Assembly: GCF_020520425.1 (NCBI RefSeq)
Contig: NC_079491.1
Span: 7,613,143-7,677,142, forward strand
Source of the DNA: Spinacia oleracea
Taxonomy: Eukaryota > Streptophyta > Magnoliopsida > Caryophyllales > Amaranthaceae
Reading direction: 5' to 3'
DNA: 64,000 nt
Position 1 is the first letter of the stretch; each line of letters begins with the position of its first letter. The notes beneath the pieces were generated by a model. That model did no database searches and was not told the DNA's origin. It was given only the letters and a program-made list of their open reading frames with translations. Of this stretch, positions 10,313 through 22,021 are shown one piece after another. A program made the position numbers and the translations under genes.

Positions 10313-13300
10313 TCAGGGTTGTTTTCGGTTAGCAGATTTGATAGTAACCAGAACATCATGTACAGTCCAGGGAAAACCAAGGCAGTTGTCACTGTCATGG
10401 CAATGGTCAGGGTGGTAAGTAACATGGTACCATGCCGAAGCCATCTTTTGACGATCTTCTTCTCCACAACTATTCTCGAACCATCCTTTCGCTTCTTTCT
10501 GAAGACTTTTTACAGAAATCAAAATCCTATCTGTAAGCTCTCTATACCTTCTGTTATCCTTCCTCAAATATATAGACTTGCTTCTTAGGTTACCTGTAAG
10601 TATCTCATCCTCACTATTTGCTCCATAGAACATCAACAACATACTCATCTTCTCCATGTACATCTCCTTGCAGCTTTTTGCAGTATCAATGAAGGCCTCA
10701 AACCCAGGAACTTCTAAGTCGGAGTCATAAGCAGCTCGAGCAGTTTCCTCTGACCACTTGAAATCTGAACTTGGAATTGTTGCAGAGACAGTGGCACGGT
10801 AGAGTTTACCGAGAATTCCTTGGGATATATAAGTGGGTCTATCCCACCTTTCCATAAAATCAGGATACTCTTTTGGTTTCAAAACGTTGGGCATCTCGGC
10901 TGGTGCACCGGTCTTTGCATAGTCAACTGCCATTGAATGTAGCTCAGCTAAGCGGAGACATTTAGGGCTTAGGGCCTTTTCGGGTTCACGGTCTGCAAGG
11001 ACCAAGTGTGCGGTTGAGATTGTTCCCAGTGTGTCGCTTATCATATAATCAACAAAGAATCGTTGAATCTCCTGCATTATTATTTTGACAGTTAGAGTGA
11101 CAATCTAATAAAATGAAGATGAAGTGTGACACAAATAGAAAGAGATGCTAGGTAGGTAAACTACGGACCTCCATTGTAACGTCATGGTCCATGATGCGAG
11201 GTCTGCAGCCAGTGTAGTCCATGGGGGCCACAGTTCTCGGAGGTATGAGTTTCTCGTCCCAGCTTATGAAATATAAATCACCGTCTAAATCGCCGCCTGA
11301 ACACTCATTTGGATGAGGCCTGCATGTGTAGTATGTGAACTTGGTGTCAACATTTAAATGCCAAAGTGGAAAATCGACTATAATAGATGACCGGTTTAGC
11401 AAGACATTTGGTGTAGCCCATTGCAAAAAAAAAATTAAAAATTAAAACACAACATTTTATCTTCGCAACTCCATTGAGAACTATGTGTTGAATCTTTTTC
11501 TTGAAAATGTGACAGGTTCAGAAAGGGTTACAGAAAATACATGAAAAATCATCCGTAGACAGTTCACACTCTCCCTATGAAACCCATTAAACTTTCAAGG
11601 CATATTTCATAAAGAAAACATCAACCCAGAAAAAGGACGGACGGACAGAGCAATACCATGATAACTAAGAGGCAAACAATTCTGTATTAAGATGAAGTTC
11701 ATATTGCCTACTGTCAGATATGATCAAATAGATAACTTCATTTACCTTTCTCCTTTCTGTGGGAAAATCAGGCAGTCAATTAGTCCCTTCTCTTCCAAAG
11801 CCACCTCATAAACAGCTTCCAGCACTCTGACATCACCAGGGTGTAAGCAAGGATTCTTAGTGACAACCACCGTCCCAGTAAGTATTGCTGTCTTCTCATC
11901 CAATTTGTGGAAGATACTTGGATCCATATTTTCAAGTTCGGTTTTCCTCAGGGTTAAACGGACAAATATCTGCCCGTAGTTCAAAATCCCGGTCTCATCC
12001 AAGCATCCAAGTAAAACACGGCCCTTTGGAACGTAAAGACGACATCTTCCTCTCAAATCAGACAGTTGGCTCTCCAGGTATGCTCGAAGCATCATTAAGA
12101 GGTAAGGCTCTGAATTTGGTTCAAAACCATGACGCAACATTTTTACAAGCGTTTTGCTTTCCCCCATATCCGTGCTCTCAAGCAAAGCCAAAGCTGCATC
12201 TCTACTAGTCAACGTATTTGCAAGAAGACGCATGTGTTCCTGCAACAAAGCTTCAAGGCTACTGTCTTCAACCCCCAATGTGGTCAAAAGAGTAACAATT
12301 TCTCTATTCAGATAACATGATTGGGACTTGTTACATTTGGTTACGTTAAGCATTCTATTTTTGGATTCAAACTTAAGCATGCTACTACGCAGAGATAACT
12401 TTCTGAAGGAATTCCGGTCTACAGCTACTACACCTTTATAACCACCGTAACGAATCTGAAAGGCGGATGGAGTGTGTTCTACCCCACATTTTTGTGCAAC
12501 TTGTCTAGCAAAAGAGAGGGAAATCTTTCCAATACCATCTGAAAAGCAGTAGTCAATGCCATCTGAATTTAGTTCTATATCAGGAATAACTTCCACATCC
12601 TGTACAGGAACAACTACTGTCTGCCAAGCAGCACTGAACAATTGCCCCATTCTAGCTGCACATTTTGAAATACTACGGATCTTGTTAAAGCTTCCCATCC
12701 ATTCACGTATGTCATCTGCCTTCACTTTATCATTCGAAGCAAACATCCATACAGAATTTGACCGAAGCTGGCTTGCTGAAAAGGCCAAGAACTCAAATCT
12801 TTTATCCCCAATCACAATCCCTTCTCGAAGAATGGACAATATTCGGTGATATACATCTGTTCTAAATGGCTTTGAGAATATTCCTTGCTCAGTACTGACT
12901 GATACAGCCATTGGGTGTAGCTTACCCCAGTCTTCATCTACAAAAGTAACTCTCATGAAATCTGAGGTGTGGGCTGAAAAGTTCTTGACAATGTAATTTG
13001 AAGCTTCCAGTTCGGGACCCAATAGGCATATTTTCGTTGGGGTGACTAAAGCCCTGTGACATCTCATTATATTATCATTCGTCAAGCGGCTTCGTACAAA
13101 CAGACTACTATTCTGTGCATCATCTAGAGCCTGTACCTGAGTCTTAATAAATGAAAGCGGCTCATAACATGTGGAACTCAACTTGTGTACTTTCTGGAGA
13201 ACCATATGAGCCCTGTCTATGCTCAGAGTACTGAGAAAATCAATAAGCTCTGTAGTCACATCAGCTAAACTAATTTTGAGTGTGTGGACTAAGGAGTTGA

Positions 13301-15548
13301 TTTGGAAAAGTATTTCATAATCCAATTTCAAATTGTTCTCACACTTTACAAGGGGAACAAGACCTGAGACCGAAGAATACTCGTCGTATTCTTCTAATAC
13401 AAAATTTTCCAAAATTTTTCTGTAGAAGGGAATGGTGGAAAAGAAATCTAGACCCATGGATCCCTCTCCGATTTCCCAACAAAATGCAGAAGATAATCCG
13501 ATAGAATTACTTTTTGATATATCTGTAGTACGTACCCAGATAAACTCAAGATCTTCCTTGCAAATATGATAGCGATCAGCAGTGAACCTTGTATACAAAT
13601 TGGGACCTGAAATCCTCTGGTAAATTTTTGGTGCATACTTCAGCTGCAACAGACATTGAAACATTGCGCCCACAAAAGATAGAATTAATGATCAGAGAAC
13701 CAGTTTAAATGGCAGAAGAAAACAGAAAAAACATTCAACTCGCTAATTCAGTAACAACGTTTCTGATGTGCGAAGCATGTACAACTCAGTGAACAAGCTA
13801 AGAGACAAACCAAGCTGCAAACATGTACAACTTAGTGAACAAGCTAAGAGACAGTAGTAAATAGGAGTAATCCTCTAGACCTCAGAACAGATAGTTCCGC
13901 ATAACGCATCTCCGACACCCCGGCAAATTAACTGGTAGCACACAGCAAGGCTGGCCCTTGTAATTGTTCATGACTTCACGCACAATAACCCCAACTCCCA
14001 TATGGCCATACACAACTCGACATACTAAGCTTTTAGTGAAAGGTAAAGTACTGGGAAACAAGGGATAGACAAGGAAGACACATAATTTCCTAAACGGTTT
14101 CTATGAATGTTGAAATTCCGATAAAATTATCTCCCCCTTAAATGTGTGGCACAAGTGCACAACAATATTCTCGTCCATCAATAAACCTCTAGATCTCAGA
14201 ACAGAGTTCCTCTGCAAAGTGGTAGCCTTGAAATGGATAAACAGGCTACTTACAATCCAAGATCAGTAAGTTCAAAAGCCAACATCAATACAAACCAGTA
14301 CTTAGGTTCAAGGCTTCTGCCAAACAATAACAGTACGGCACTACTTAAACAAGATAAAAACCACCATGATTAGTTTCACTGCTTCACAACTCAAACCCAT
14401 ATCACCTACACACCACCCTCATCAATAATGGTTGTATGCTTGCTGCTTATGCATGCTATTTCCATAAACAAATTCACTTCTTCTACCATATCACCTACAC
14501 ACCACCCTCATCAAAAATGGTTTTATGCTTGCTGCTTATGCATGCTATTTCCATAAACAAATTCACTTCTTCTACCACATATGAATTGTACATCACATTA
14601 GTTTTCATGGAATGCGTTTAGCCAATTTTACCTAGTACGAACTAAAAGCTTCTTAACCAGAGCCTATTAAATGGAGAATAAAGTGTAACCAAAAGCGGCA
14701 GCCTTCTAAAAATTCATCAAAACCATAACATACGAATCAAAGCACCACAATCCAAACGAAATCCACATAAAACTCATCCATAAATAAACAATTACCAAGA
14801 ACATTACCATCACTTCACTGACAAAATTACATACAAATTCAATTCCATTACCGGCATTTATTACCGACTACCAAACAACCACTAAAGCAAGAGTCTCATC
14901 CAATTATCACACATGCAAAGGTAAGCGCAATCCACAATTCATCTATCTAAAACTTTAAGCCCTAATTAAAGAAACAATGAGAGAATTCACAACAACAAAA
15001 CTCACCTTGAGAAGAATAGCAGGAGACTGCTCATCAAAGTAACACCCAAAAGCCTCAAAAATATCATCAAAATGAACCTCCATTTTATAAAACTTTCCCT
15101 CAAGCTCAAGATGAAACACAACACAATTCCTATCGGGCATAACCCAGATCTTAGCATCCTCCAAAGTATCAATCACACACATTTGATCCTCCTCCTTCAT
15201 CAAACCTACATATACATCCCCACGAACACCCCTGCAACTGGGCTCAATGGGCCTAACCACAACATCCTCGTGAGAAGAGGAGAGAGAAAGTGGACACCCT
15301 TTGAAGAGGAGGTCGTTCTCCAGTGCCAACTCTTGGGCTTTGGATTTTGAATCAAGGCTTTCAAATTGTACACGGCCATGACCCTTGGATTTCCAATTCT
15401 TCTTCTCCGTGAAGATTTCAATGGCAAAGATTGTACCCTTTCCGATTTTTGATTCGAGGAAGTCGAAGATGTCTTGCGCGGTGGCGGTTGTTGGGATGTT
15501 GGAGACTCGCACGGTGGATCTTTCCACTGTGGGTCTGTCTATCGCCAT
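10313..15548 (-). CDS. RDR2: RNA-dependent RNA polymerase 2
   Basis: Complete gene, 1116 residues from four coding exons: 15548-15006, 13643-11746, 11319-11169 and 11071-10313. All junctions are GT/AG and phases join cleanly (phase 0, split Arg codon, phase 0). RDR2 copies transcripts made by RNA polymerase IV into double-stranded RNA in the nucleus, which DCL3 cuts into 24-nt siRNAs for RNA-directed DNA methylation. The N-terminal RRM-like domain (STVRVSNIPTTA onward) lies at about residues 12-90. The catalytic core of the cellular RdRP family fills roughly residues 370-930, with the metal-binding DLDGD motif at about 824-828 encoded by the short third exon. Conserved stretches ISKCAARMGQLFSA, CFSDGIGKIS and NPCLHPGDVRVLE match the RDR2 clade better than RDR1 or RDR6; I judged this from memory. 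Arabidopsis RDR2 is of similar length (1133). No break is seen. Intron 1 (15005-13644) carries an 89-bp duplication. Confidence 0.95.
14397..14574. repeat. 89-bp tandem duplication in RDR2 intron 1
   Basis: Units 14397-14485 and 14486-14574 both read ccatatcacctacacaccac at the start and differ by only a few substitutions (for example caataatggttgta versus caaaaatggtttta). It lies wholly inside intron 1 and far from both splice sites, so no effect on the protein is expected. Confidence 0.9.
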
Positions 15549-16602
15549 TGCTGGTGGTTGAGTGAGCGAGTTCAGTGAGGAGAGAGAAAGTGAGAGGGAT
15601 TTTCTTTGTTGTTGTCAAGGAAGGTCAAAAGTGTAGTCTAACTTTTGTAAATGGGGACGAATATTTTTTGGTTGGGTCTTTGCCTCTTTGGGGATTCTTC
15701 GGCCAAATTGGACGACAAATATGCCCGATTATCCAAACTCGGGTTTTCAACCCCATGTGGCCATGTGCCATGTGAGAGTGTGAGACGAGTATATATTTAT
15801 CCAAATGAACCAATATAAATTTAGGTCAAGTGGTAAGCAGATTGATGTCGTTTAAGGGGATCTCAGACGAGCCTTGTCGTATGTAGAATTTTTTGTTGTA
15901 AGACTCACCCATCAAAAGCAAGATGTGTGACATTGTGACGGATCGGATCCGGATGTAGTCAGAGTTAAGCTTCGATGACCGGGTGTGTTATGCGTAAGAA
16001 CGTATATTTCTATGATCTACTAATCTACTATTGTATACAAATACATTGATTACGGAGTACCTTCTTGACTTTGTCCCCTATTATTTGCCTCATTGTAATT
16101 TTTGGGTCAACTTCATGATTTCTCATTAACCTGTAAGAAACAATATGAAAATGTGGTGTCTTGTTATTCGGTTCAATGTATTATTGTTAGAACTTTTACA
16201 TGTGTAGAATTTAAGAAATTTACATTTGTCGTGTCTTGTAAATTGTGAAAAGTCAAATGTAGCAAACAAAAAGAGCATAAAGGAAAATGTTTCATGATTT
16301 TTTTTTATTTGGTGGATGGGAAGTTATGAGTTATTAAAGGGGAATAAAATGAGGGCATGAATGTTATGGCATACAAAATAGTTTTTCATTTATAGTATGT
16401 TAAAATACGAAGTATTGTACGGAGAATAATTTTTATGTTTTAGAGAAGCATTGCAAGTAAAAAGGAAGGACAAAGTAATTTACAATATTTCATGTGGTAA
16501 TTTGGACTCTAATCCTTGTAACGATTGTTGTAATTTGAATTTGATGATATTTTATGCTTAGTGTTGGAAAAAATTTGCTTGTAAATTTTAAATGAGTCGG
16601 TT

Positions 16603-16760
16603 TTCTTCATAGCTGATAAACTACCACTAATAACAAATGACTTTAGGCATAATAATTGCTACTCCTTTCGCCCCTAAAATATTGATCTAAATACTTTTAT
16701 TTTTACGAAGAATTGGGCAAACTAAAAGCAAGTGGTAGATAAATTAGCTTTTTACATAGA
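16603..16760 (+). repeat. Dispersed repeat, copy 1 (partner at 18371-18535)
   Basis: Shares an ordered series of words with 18371-18535: taacaaatgacttta-ggcataata versus taacaaatgactttaagcataata, then cccctaaaa, ttgggcaaactaaaa, gataaattagctttt versus gatagattagctttt. About 80 percent similar by eye. Both copies end next to other repeats. Family unknown. Confidence 0.75.
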
Positions 16761-16792
16761 TTAAATAATTGTCTGCAAGAACAGGCATGTGA

Positions 16793-17085
16793 GGACCCCA
16801 AACCAATTGGAGACCTTCATTAATAATGTAAAGGAGGACCCCAAACCAAATAAAGCATAGAGAAAACAAATAGAGACCTTCATTTATAATGTATAGGAGG
16901 ACCCCAAACCAAATAAAGCATAGAGAAAACAAATTGAGACCTTCATTTATAATGTATAGGAGGACCCCAAACCAAATAAAGCATAGAGAAAACAAATTGA
17001 GACCTTTATTTATAATGTATAGGAGGACCCCAAACCAAATAAAGCATAGAAAAAACAAATTGAGACCTTCATTTACAATGTATAG
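16793..17085. repeat. 63-bp tandem repeat, about 4.5 copies
   Basis: The word ggaggacccc starts at 16833, 16896, 16959 and 17022, an exact 63-base period, with a shortened unit before and a partial unit after. Units are almost identical (ccaaaccaaataaagcatag, then agaaaacaaattgagacctt). Because 63 is divisible by three, both strands stay open and give repetitive translations; these are by-products of the repeat. The low divergence points to recent amplification. Confidence 0.92.
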
Positions 17086-17880
17086 AAAAATCTTTTAACG
17101 ATGAATAGGAAAATCTTTTAACGAGGAATAGAGTAGTAAAGTTTAAACTTTAACCTAAATTAACAAAAAGAAAAATCATTCATACATAAGTTTTTACATA
17201 GCCTCAGATTATAGAGATCTGCCAATAGTCACATATGATCGTTGTATTACTAAAGATGGAGTGTATATCGTGAAAATTACTTACTCTATGTTTTTTTAAG
17301 TGTAATTATAATTATAAGGTGATTTCTCACTAAAATAACAAATCTTTGTAGATTATATTCCTTATGTTACAATTGTTTTAAAGTTTTACAGGGTGAACGG
17401 AAAGTTGCAAAACTTCAAAAGAAAAAGGAAAATTTGTCGAATACTCCGTACAATCCAATAAAAGTTCACTTTATAAGTTACAACCTCAAACTTAAACTTT
17501 CAATTTTGTAAATTACGACCGCAAATTTAATCCATTACTTTAAATTATAATCCCGGATCATTTTTCGGTGAAAATTATCGAAAAGTGATGTCATTATCCA
17601 TTTATCGTCCATTAATATATTTGGAAACTTGCTACCAAGGTAGTGGGCTCCTAAGTCCTGACTCTCGAGGCTTTGTTTTGGAATTTCGGCCCAAATTTTG
17701 CTTTTGCTGATTTAAAGAAAGGTGATACAAGAAGCAGCCCAAACCAGAAATTCCAAAGAGTCCAGTATTGAATATTGGAATGTTTTTTTTTTTTTTTTTC
17801 AATAGTAAAATCGATACGTAAAAAATCACACGATATCTCCAAAGAAACTTAAATGTAAAAAATCTACTTTGTATGAAGTA

Positions 17881-18196
17881 CTCTCTCCGTCCATTAATAC
17901 TCGTCTCGCTTTTCTTATAAAGTTGTCTCTTAATACTCGTCATGTTTCCATAGATGACACACTTTTATGATTATTATGTCATTCCTCTCAATAATCATGT
18001 ACCACATATATTCCTACTTCCCAAAGGAACATTAAAAAAATTCATAGCCCACCTCACCCCTACCCCTTTATTTGACACATTTTCCACTAACAATATTTAA
18101 AAAATACTCCACTATCAACTACAACTTAATAAAATAATAATTCCCCTAAAATTCTATGGCGGTCAAACCGGGACGAGTATTAAGAGACGGAGTGAG
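17881..18196. mobile_element. Stowaway-type MITE
   Basis: The left end ctctctccgtccattaatac and the reverse complement of the right end (ctcactccgtctcttaatac) continue as matching inverted repeats through tcgtc-tcg/ccgg. TA flanks both sides (17879-17880 and 18197-18198). The interior is non-coding, with the tttataaag and tcaccccta words also found in the MITE at 42776-43077. Confidence 0.88.
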
Positions 18197-18370
18197 TAAT
18201 TAACAAGGACATTATATCATTATATGGTATATTTTATTATGAAATTGAATCTCATTTTATGTTTCATACTAGAATTTGATCTCACTGAAGTTACATTTTC
18301 ATGATTTTGTAGTTCTAATGGCATTAGGAAGAACTTGACAAATTATTTTTGGTGGGTGACGTAAAAAATA

Positions 18371-18535
18371 AATCTGGCGAAGATAAACTATGGCTAGTAA
18401 CAAATGACTTTAAGCATAATAAATTGCTATTCCTTCCACCCCTAAAAGATTGACCTAAATATTTATATTTTTTTTTTGAATAATTGGGCAAACTAAAATC
18501 AAGTAGCAGATAGATTAGCTTTTTGTACATAAAAA
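18371..18535 (+). repeat. Dispersed repeat, copy 2 (partner at 16603-16760)
   Basis: Second copy of the repeat described at 16603-16760. It is followed directly by the GC-rich hAT-like sequence. Confidence 0.75.
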
Positions 18536-18873
18536 TGTATATGAGTTGGGCTAGACCGTGCTTCGGGTTTCGTGGGCCTGAAAGAGCCTGGCCCACGCCA
18601 AGGCCACGTGTAACATGTGAGGTCGAGCATAAAATTTCAAAATGCAGCCCAGCCACGACCCACGTGTCCTCATGTCGAGTCGGATCGAGTCGGGCCATTG
18701 TGTCTAAACCTAAATTTACTCAATTTAACGTGTGTTGTCGAGCTTTTACCCAAAAAACACAACACAAGCCCGATCTACGACCCACAACTTCGTGCTAGTG
18801 TCGGGACGTGATTCTTCCATGTCGCATCGGACCATGCTTTTTCAAACTGGCTCGACCAGGCTTAGTGCCATCT

Positions 18874-18992
18874 TTTTTTTTTGTTGGTGCAAATGAGTCA
18901 CAAGGGCAATATAAATTACAAATGAGGGCAGGAGGAATCGAACCTGGTGTACATATGGCTTCGGTCTTAACTACTAGGCTAAGATCTCATTG
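18874..18992 (-). mobile_element. Probable tRNA-derived SINE
   Basis: On the minus strand the sequence has a box A-like tagcctagtagttaaga followed by a canonical box B ggttcgattcc, and ends in an A-run (T-run at about 18872-18882 on +). Flanks cttagtgccatct (18861-18873) and ctcagtgtcattt (about 18994-19006) agree at most positions and could be an aged target duplication. Boundaries are approximate. Confidence 0.6.
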
Positions 18993-19928
18993 GCTCAGTG
19001 TCATTTTTAACCAGTACATTCATAAGTATGTGGACACCAGCTTGGTTAATTGGTTAAGTTGCGTGATGCAAACGATGATACAAGTAGGACTTAAGATAAA
19101 ATCTTTCAGCATTAATTATAAGATTATATACACCTTGATAGCTTCATTAGGCCAGGTAATTTCAATCATTAGGTAGTGACATTATAGATTAATATCTGTT
19201 GGATGTTAATAAGTCATACCTAATCTCTTGGAATGGAGCCAGCTATGTTTCACTGCAGAAACAGTCCAAACCAAAATGTTTAGAAGCTCCAACAAAAATG
19301 CAAATACTGTTGACAATGGCAAGATTGGCAACGTGACGTCATCTTACCCAATTTGACTTTTCCAGTTCTGTCATTTGACATAAGTGGACCTTTTATGCTT
19401 TTCTTTGCCTCTTTTTGCATCAAAGTGGGAGAAATGGAATAAAACTTACCACTTTTTTTACTGTTACTTTTCCCACTTTTGCTTGAACAATCAAATGGGT
19501 TTTTATTCTTTGACGATTCCTAGATAAAGATCTGATCTGAAACCAATAAAACAAAGTTCGAGCTGAAGTAGCTCACAATTTGACCTGTTGTCTATCCCTA
19601 TACATTATTGCATACTATGTATAAGGAAATGAAGTAGTAATTGAGACTCGCTAATGGGGGCACAAATCGCACAATGTTGTACTTTGTATGACATTCAAAT
19701 ATATTTGTAGAAATTAGTACTCCATATTCCATACAAGAAAATAACAAGCTAAGCTAAGGAGAAACCAACAAAAGTATAAGTCCAAAAAAAAATTATGGTA
19801 AAGTAAAAAATTCTCAATTGATGAAGATGACCAAAAAGAATATTACAAAAACACCACAACAAACCTAGTTAACAACATCCCAAAGCTTTTGTTGTGTGAA
19901 GGTCGTCGACTAACGATGACTACTATGA

Positions 19929-21101
19929 CTACAATGGCAAAACAACATTAAAACGAGGTTGACCACCATTAACATTAGTTGTTTCATCAGAATCACCTTG
20001 AAACTTGCCTTTCTTAGACCAAAGCCATATCTTGGAAACAGAAAAGCTATCCCCTCTGTTCCTTCTACTGATCTTCTTCCCTTCAACATCACCATCTACC
20101 AAAGAATTTATCATCATCTTTTCACTCTTTGAAACCCCAATATTATCAGGATTATCAGTTGATAATGCCACTTGCAAATCCGAATCAGCAACAACATACT
20201 GATATGATCCTAATGAATAACATCTCCTTGCATCTATTTGACTACTACTACCAAAACTACCATCACCATCCCCGCCACCGCCATCGCCGTCGCCATCACC
20301 GCCGCTCGTCTCTCCGTTTTCGGGCTCCTTAACCGCCTCACCGCGGTCGTTGGTGGTCCGAAACTTCCCTAGCCTAACCGAGAAAACCCTCCTCTCAGTC
20401 GCGCTCTCCTCCATGATGGTAGGCTTACTAAAACCATGGCGACTAGTAGTTCTAGTACTAAGACTACTGACATTATTGAAAGAATTCCCTAAATGGAAGC
20501 TGGTTTCGCAATCAATTGATCGGCCGAATGACATTGCTCTCCAGAACTCCAAGCTGAATTCCTGATTCTCCAACCCAGAACCCAATAAACTCCCTCTACA
20601 AAGAGGGCAAGTCGAATTGGAAAGAAGCCATGTATCAATACAACTAATGTGGAAGGCATGGCTACAATAGGGTAACAACCTTAACTTATCTTGATCACAA
20701 AATTCACACAGACAAACAGCGCAATCAAAGGGCTCTTTTGAACCCACTATGTCTTTGTAAAAGAATACAGGTAAAGCGTCGATAAGTGGCTGGTCTAACC
20801 CTGAATCGTGGAGTCGAAACAGCTGCTGAAGTTGGCGTTGAATTGTTTCGGAACTTGTACTTTCAGGGTTTCTGGAATTAGAATGAGGGGAATTGTTTGA
20901 GGGTTTTTTCATGAGGAATCTGATTAAGAATTGAAGGATTCCAGCAACGAAGAAGATCATAGCTAGAATTACTATAATTAGAAGGATTACTGGGCTAATC
21001 CTACTGTAATTAGAAGATGAAGAAGATGGGAAGGAAGGGAGAGGGGTTGAAGGAGGTGGTGATGATGGTGGTGGGATTAAAATGTTACTATTTTTAGACA
21101 T
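19929..21101 (-). CDS. ATL-family RING-H2 finger E3 ubiquitin ligase
   Basis: Intronless coding sequence for 390 residues. ATL proteins are membrane-anchored E3 ligases. After a Pro/Ser-rich N-terminus comes a transmembrane segment (about residues 37-62), a basic stop (LMKKP), a GLD motif (about 101-103) and a RING-H2 domain with ligands Cys127, Cys130, Cys146, His148, His151, Cys154, Cys165 and Cys168 (EPFDCAVCLCEF, CSHAFHISCIDTWLL, STCPLCRG). These motifs resemble Arabidopsis ATL13/ATL46/ATL47. The C-terminal half is low-complexity, with an acidic Gly/Asp run from a (gatggc)-like repeat near 20270-20310. The frame is open upstream to a TTG at 21125, but the first ATG is at 21101 (MSKNSN), which I take as the start. 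A 5' UTR intron may exist: a possible donor caag|gtaggt ends an exon at 21269. Confidence 0.93.
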   Translation of the reverse strand: MSKNSNILIPPPSSPPPSTPLPSFPSSSSSNYSRISPVILLIIVILAMIFFVAGILQFLIRFLMKKPSNNSPHSNSRNPESTSSETIQRQLQQLFRLHDSGLDQPLIDALPVFFYKDIVGSKEPFDCAVCLCEFCDQDKLRLLPYCSHAFHISCIDTWLLSNSTCPLCRGSLLGSGLENQEFSLEFWRAMSFGRSIDCETSFHLGNSFNNVSSLSTRTTSRHGFSKPTIMEESATERRVFSVRLGKFRTTNDRGEAVKEPENGETSGGDGDGDGGGGDGDGSFGSSSQIDARRCYSLGSYQYVVADSDLQVALSTDNPDNIGVSKSEKMMINSLVDGDVEGKKISRRNRGDSFSVSKIWLWSKKGKFQGDSDETTNVNGGQPRFNVVLPL

Positions 21102-21651
21102 TTTTTTAACAAATTGGTTTCTCAAATTGAATCATTTGAATTCAAAAAAGATAAAATTAACCCAGATAAAAGGAAGAAAAACCCAGAAACTGAATGTAAA
21201 AAAACTGGGAATAATTGAGCTAAAAACAGAAAGAATTAGTAGTAAAAGTGGGGATTCAGGTGACCTACCTTGAAGATTTAGGGAGCTGAAAACCAAAAAC
21301 AGAGTAGATTGAGAGGTGGTGGGTTAGAGAGTATGGGTTGGTAAATGGCAAAGGGATTTGGTTTTGAATGACTGTAGTTTTGGGTCCCTATATTTTTTGG
21401 AAATTTTGAGGCAGAAATTTGAGTATTTTTCTCTCTCCTCTTTTTTGTTTGATTTTTAAAGTTGATAATGGGATCTTTTTAGATGAAAAGGAAAGCTGGG
21501 TAATACTTGCTTTATGGGTTATGGATAAAAGAACTGGAAAAAGGAAATGGGTTCAGCAAAAGAAGGGGAAGAAGGTCGGTTTTGGCGCTCTCTACCACTC
21601 GGTGAAGGGTGAAGAGGTAGGTTGTGTGTTGTATCGCTATATGCTCACGTA

Positions 21652-22021
21652 AAGATGGCAATGGGCGACCCGAAGCACGGCCCGATCCAACATAAAATAA
21701 AATTAAGATAGGGCCCAACACAAAAAGGAAGGCCCGAAAGCTGAAGTCGTGGGTTGTGCGTTAGGTTTGGGGCGTAATTTTTTCAGAAAAACCACAACAA
21801 GGTCTGACAATCTGACACGCCACACTAAATTAAGTAAAATTAGGCTTAACTCTGACTCGACACATGATCACGTGGCCTTAGGTCGTGTCCGGATCATTTT
21901 GTTAATAATTTTCGGCCCGACCTATCCCGATATGAAACAAGCGGGTTTGGCATGGGTCGGCCTGGATCAGGCTCTAGGCATTGGGCTCGCCACGAAACAC
22001 GGCCACCCATAATCGTCTTTA
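21652..22021. mobile_element. hAT-like non-autonomous element (GGGCC-rich)
   Basis: The left end taaagatggcaatggg and the reverse complement of the right end (taaagacgattatggg) form imperfect terminal inverted repeats. The interior is unusually GC-rich, full of ggcccg, cacggcc and gcccgacc words, unlike neighbouring AT-rich DNA. Flanking 8-base direct repeats are not convincing. Related GC-rich sequences lie at about 18540-18850, 40949-41251, 42490-42600 and 46915-47210. Confidence 0.6.

Larger units (their letters stand above)
15549..19928. other. Repeat-rich intergenic region between RDR2 and the ATL gene
   Basis: The first hundred bases should hold the RDR2 5' UTR and promoter. Beyond them I recognise a 63-bp tandem repeat (16793-17085), a pair of dispersed 160-bp repeats (16603-16760 and 18371-18535), a Stowaway MITE (17881-18196), a GC-rich hAT-like stretch (about 18540-18850) and a SINE-like sequence (about 18874-18992). 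TACGGAGTA-type words occur at about 16051 and 17441. From 19200 on, the sequence should include the ATL 3' UTR. No other gene is supported. Confidence 0.5.

Noticed and set aside
16744-17098. ORFs on both strands over the 63-bp array as a repeat protein
   Set aside because: They arise because the repeat unit is a multiple of three and lacks stops; no start context, splice signals or family similarity.
19030-19140. Another tRNA-like SINE head (agcttggttaattggttaag)
   Set aside because: A weak box A-like sequence exists, but I find no box B, tail or target duplication.
21102-21125. N-terminal extension of the ATL protein (eight extra residues upstream)
   Set aside because: The codon at 21125 is TTG, not ATG. 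The first ATG in frame is at 21101, so the shorter start was used.
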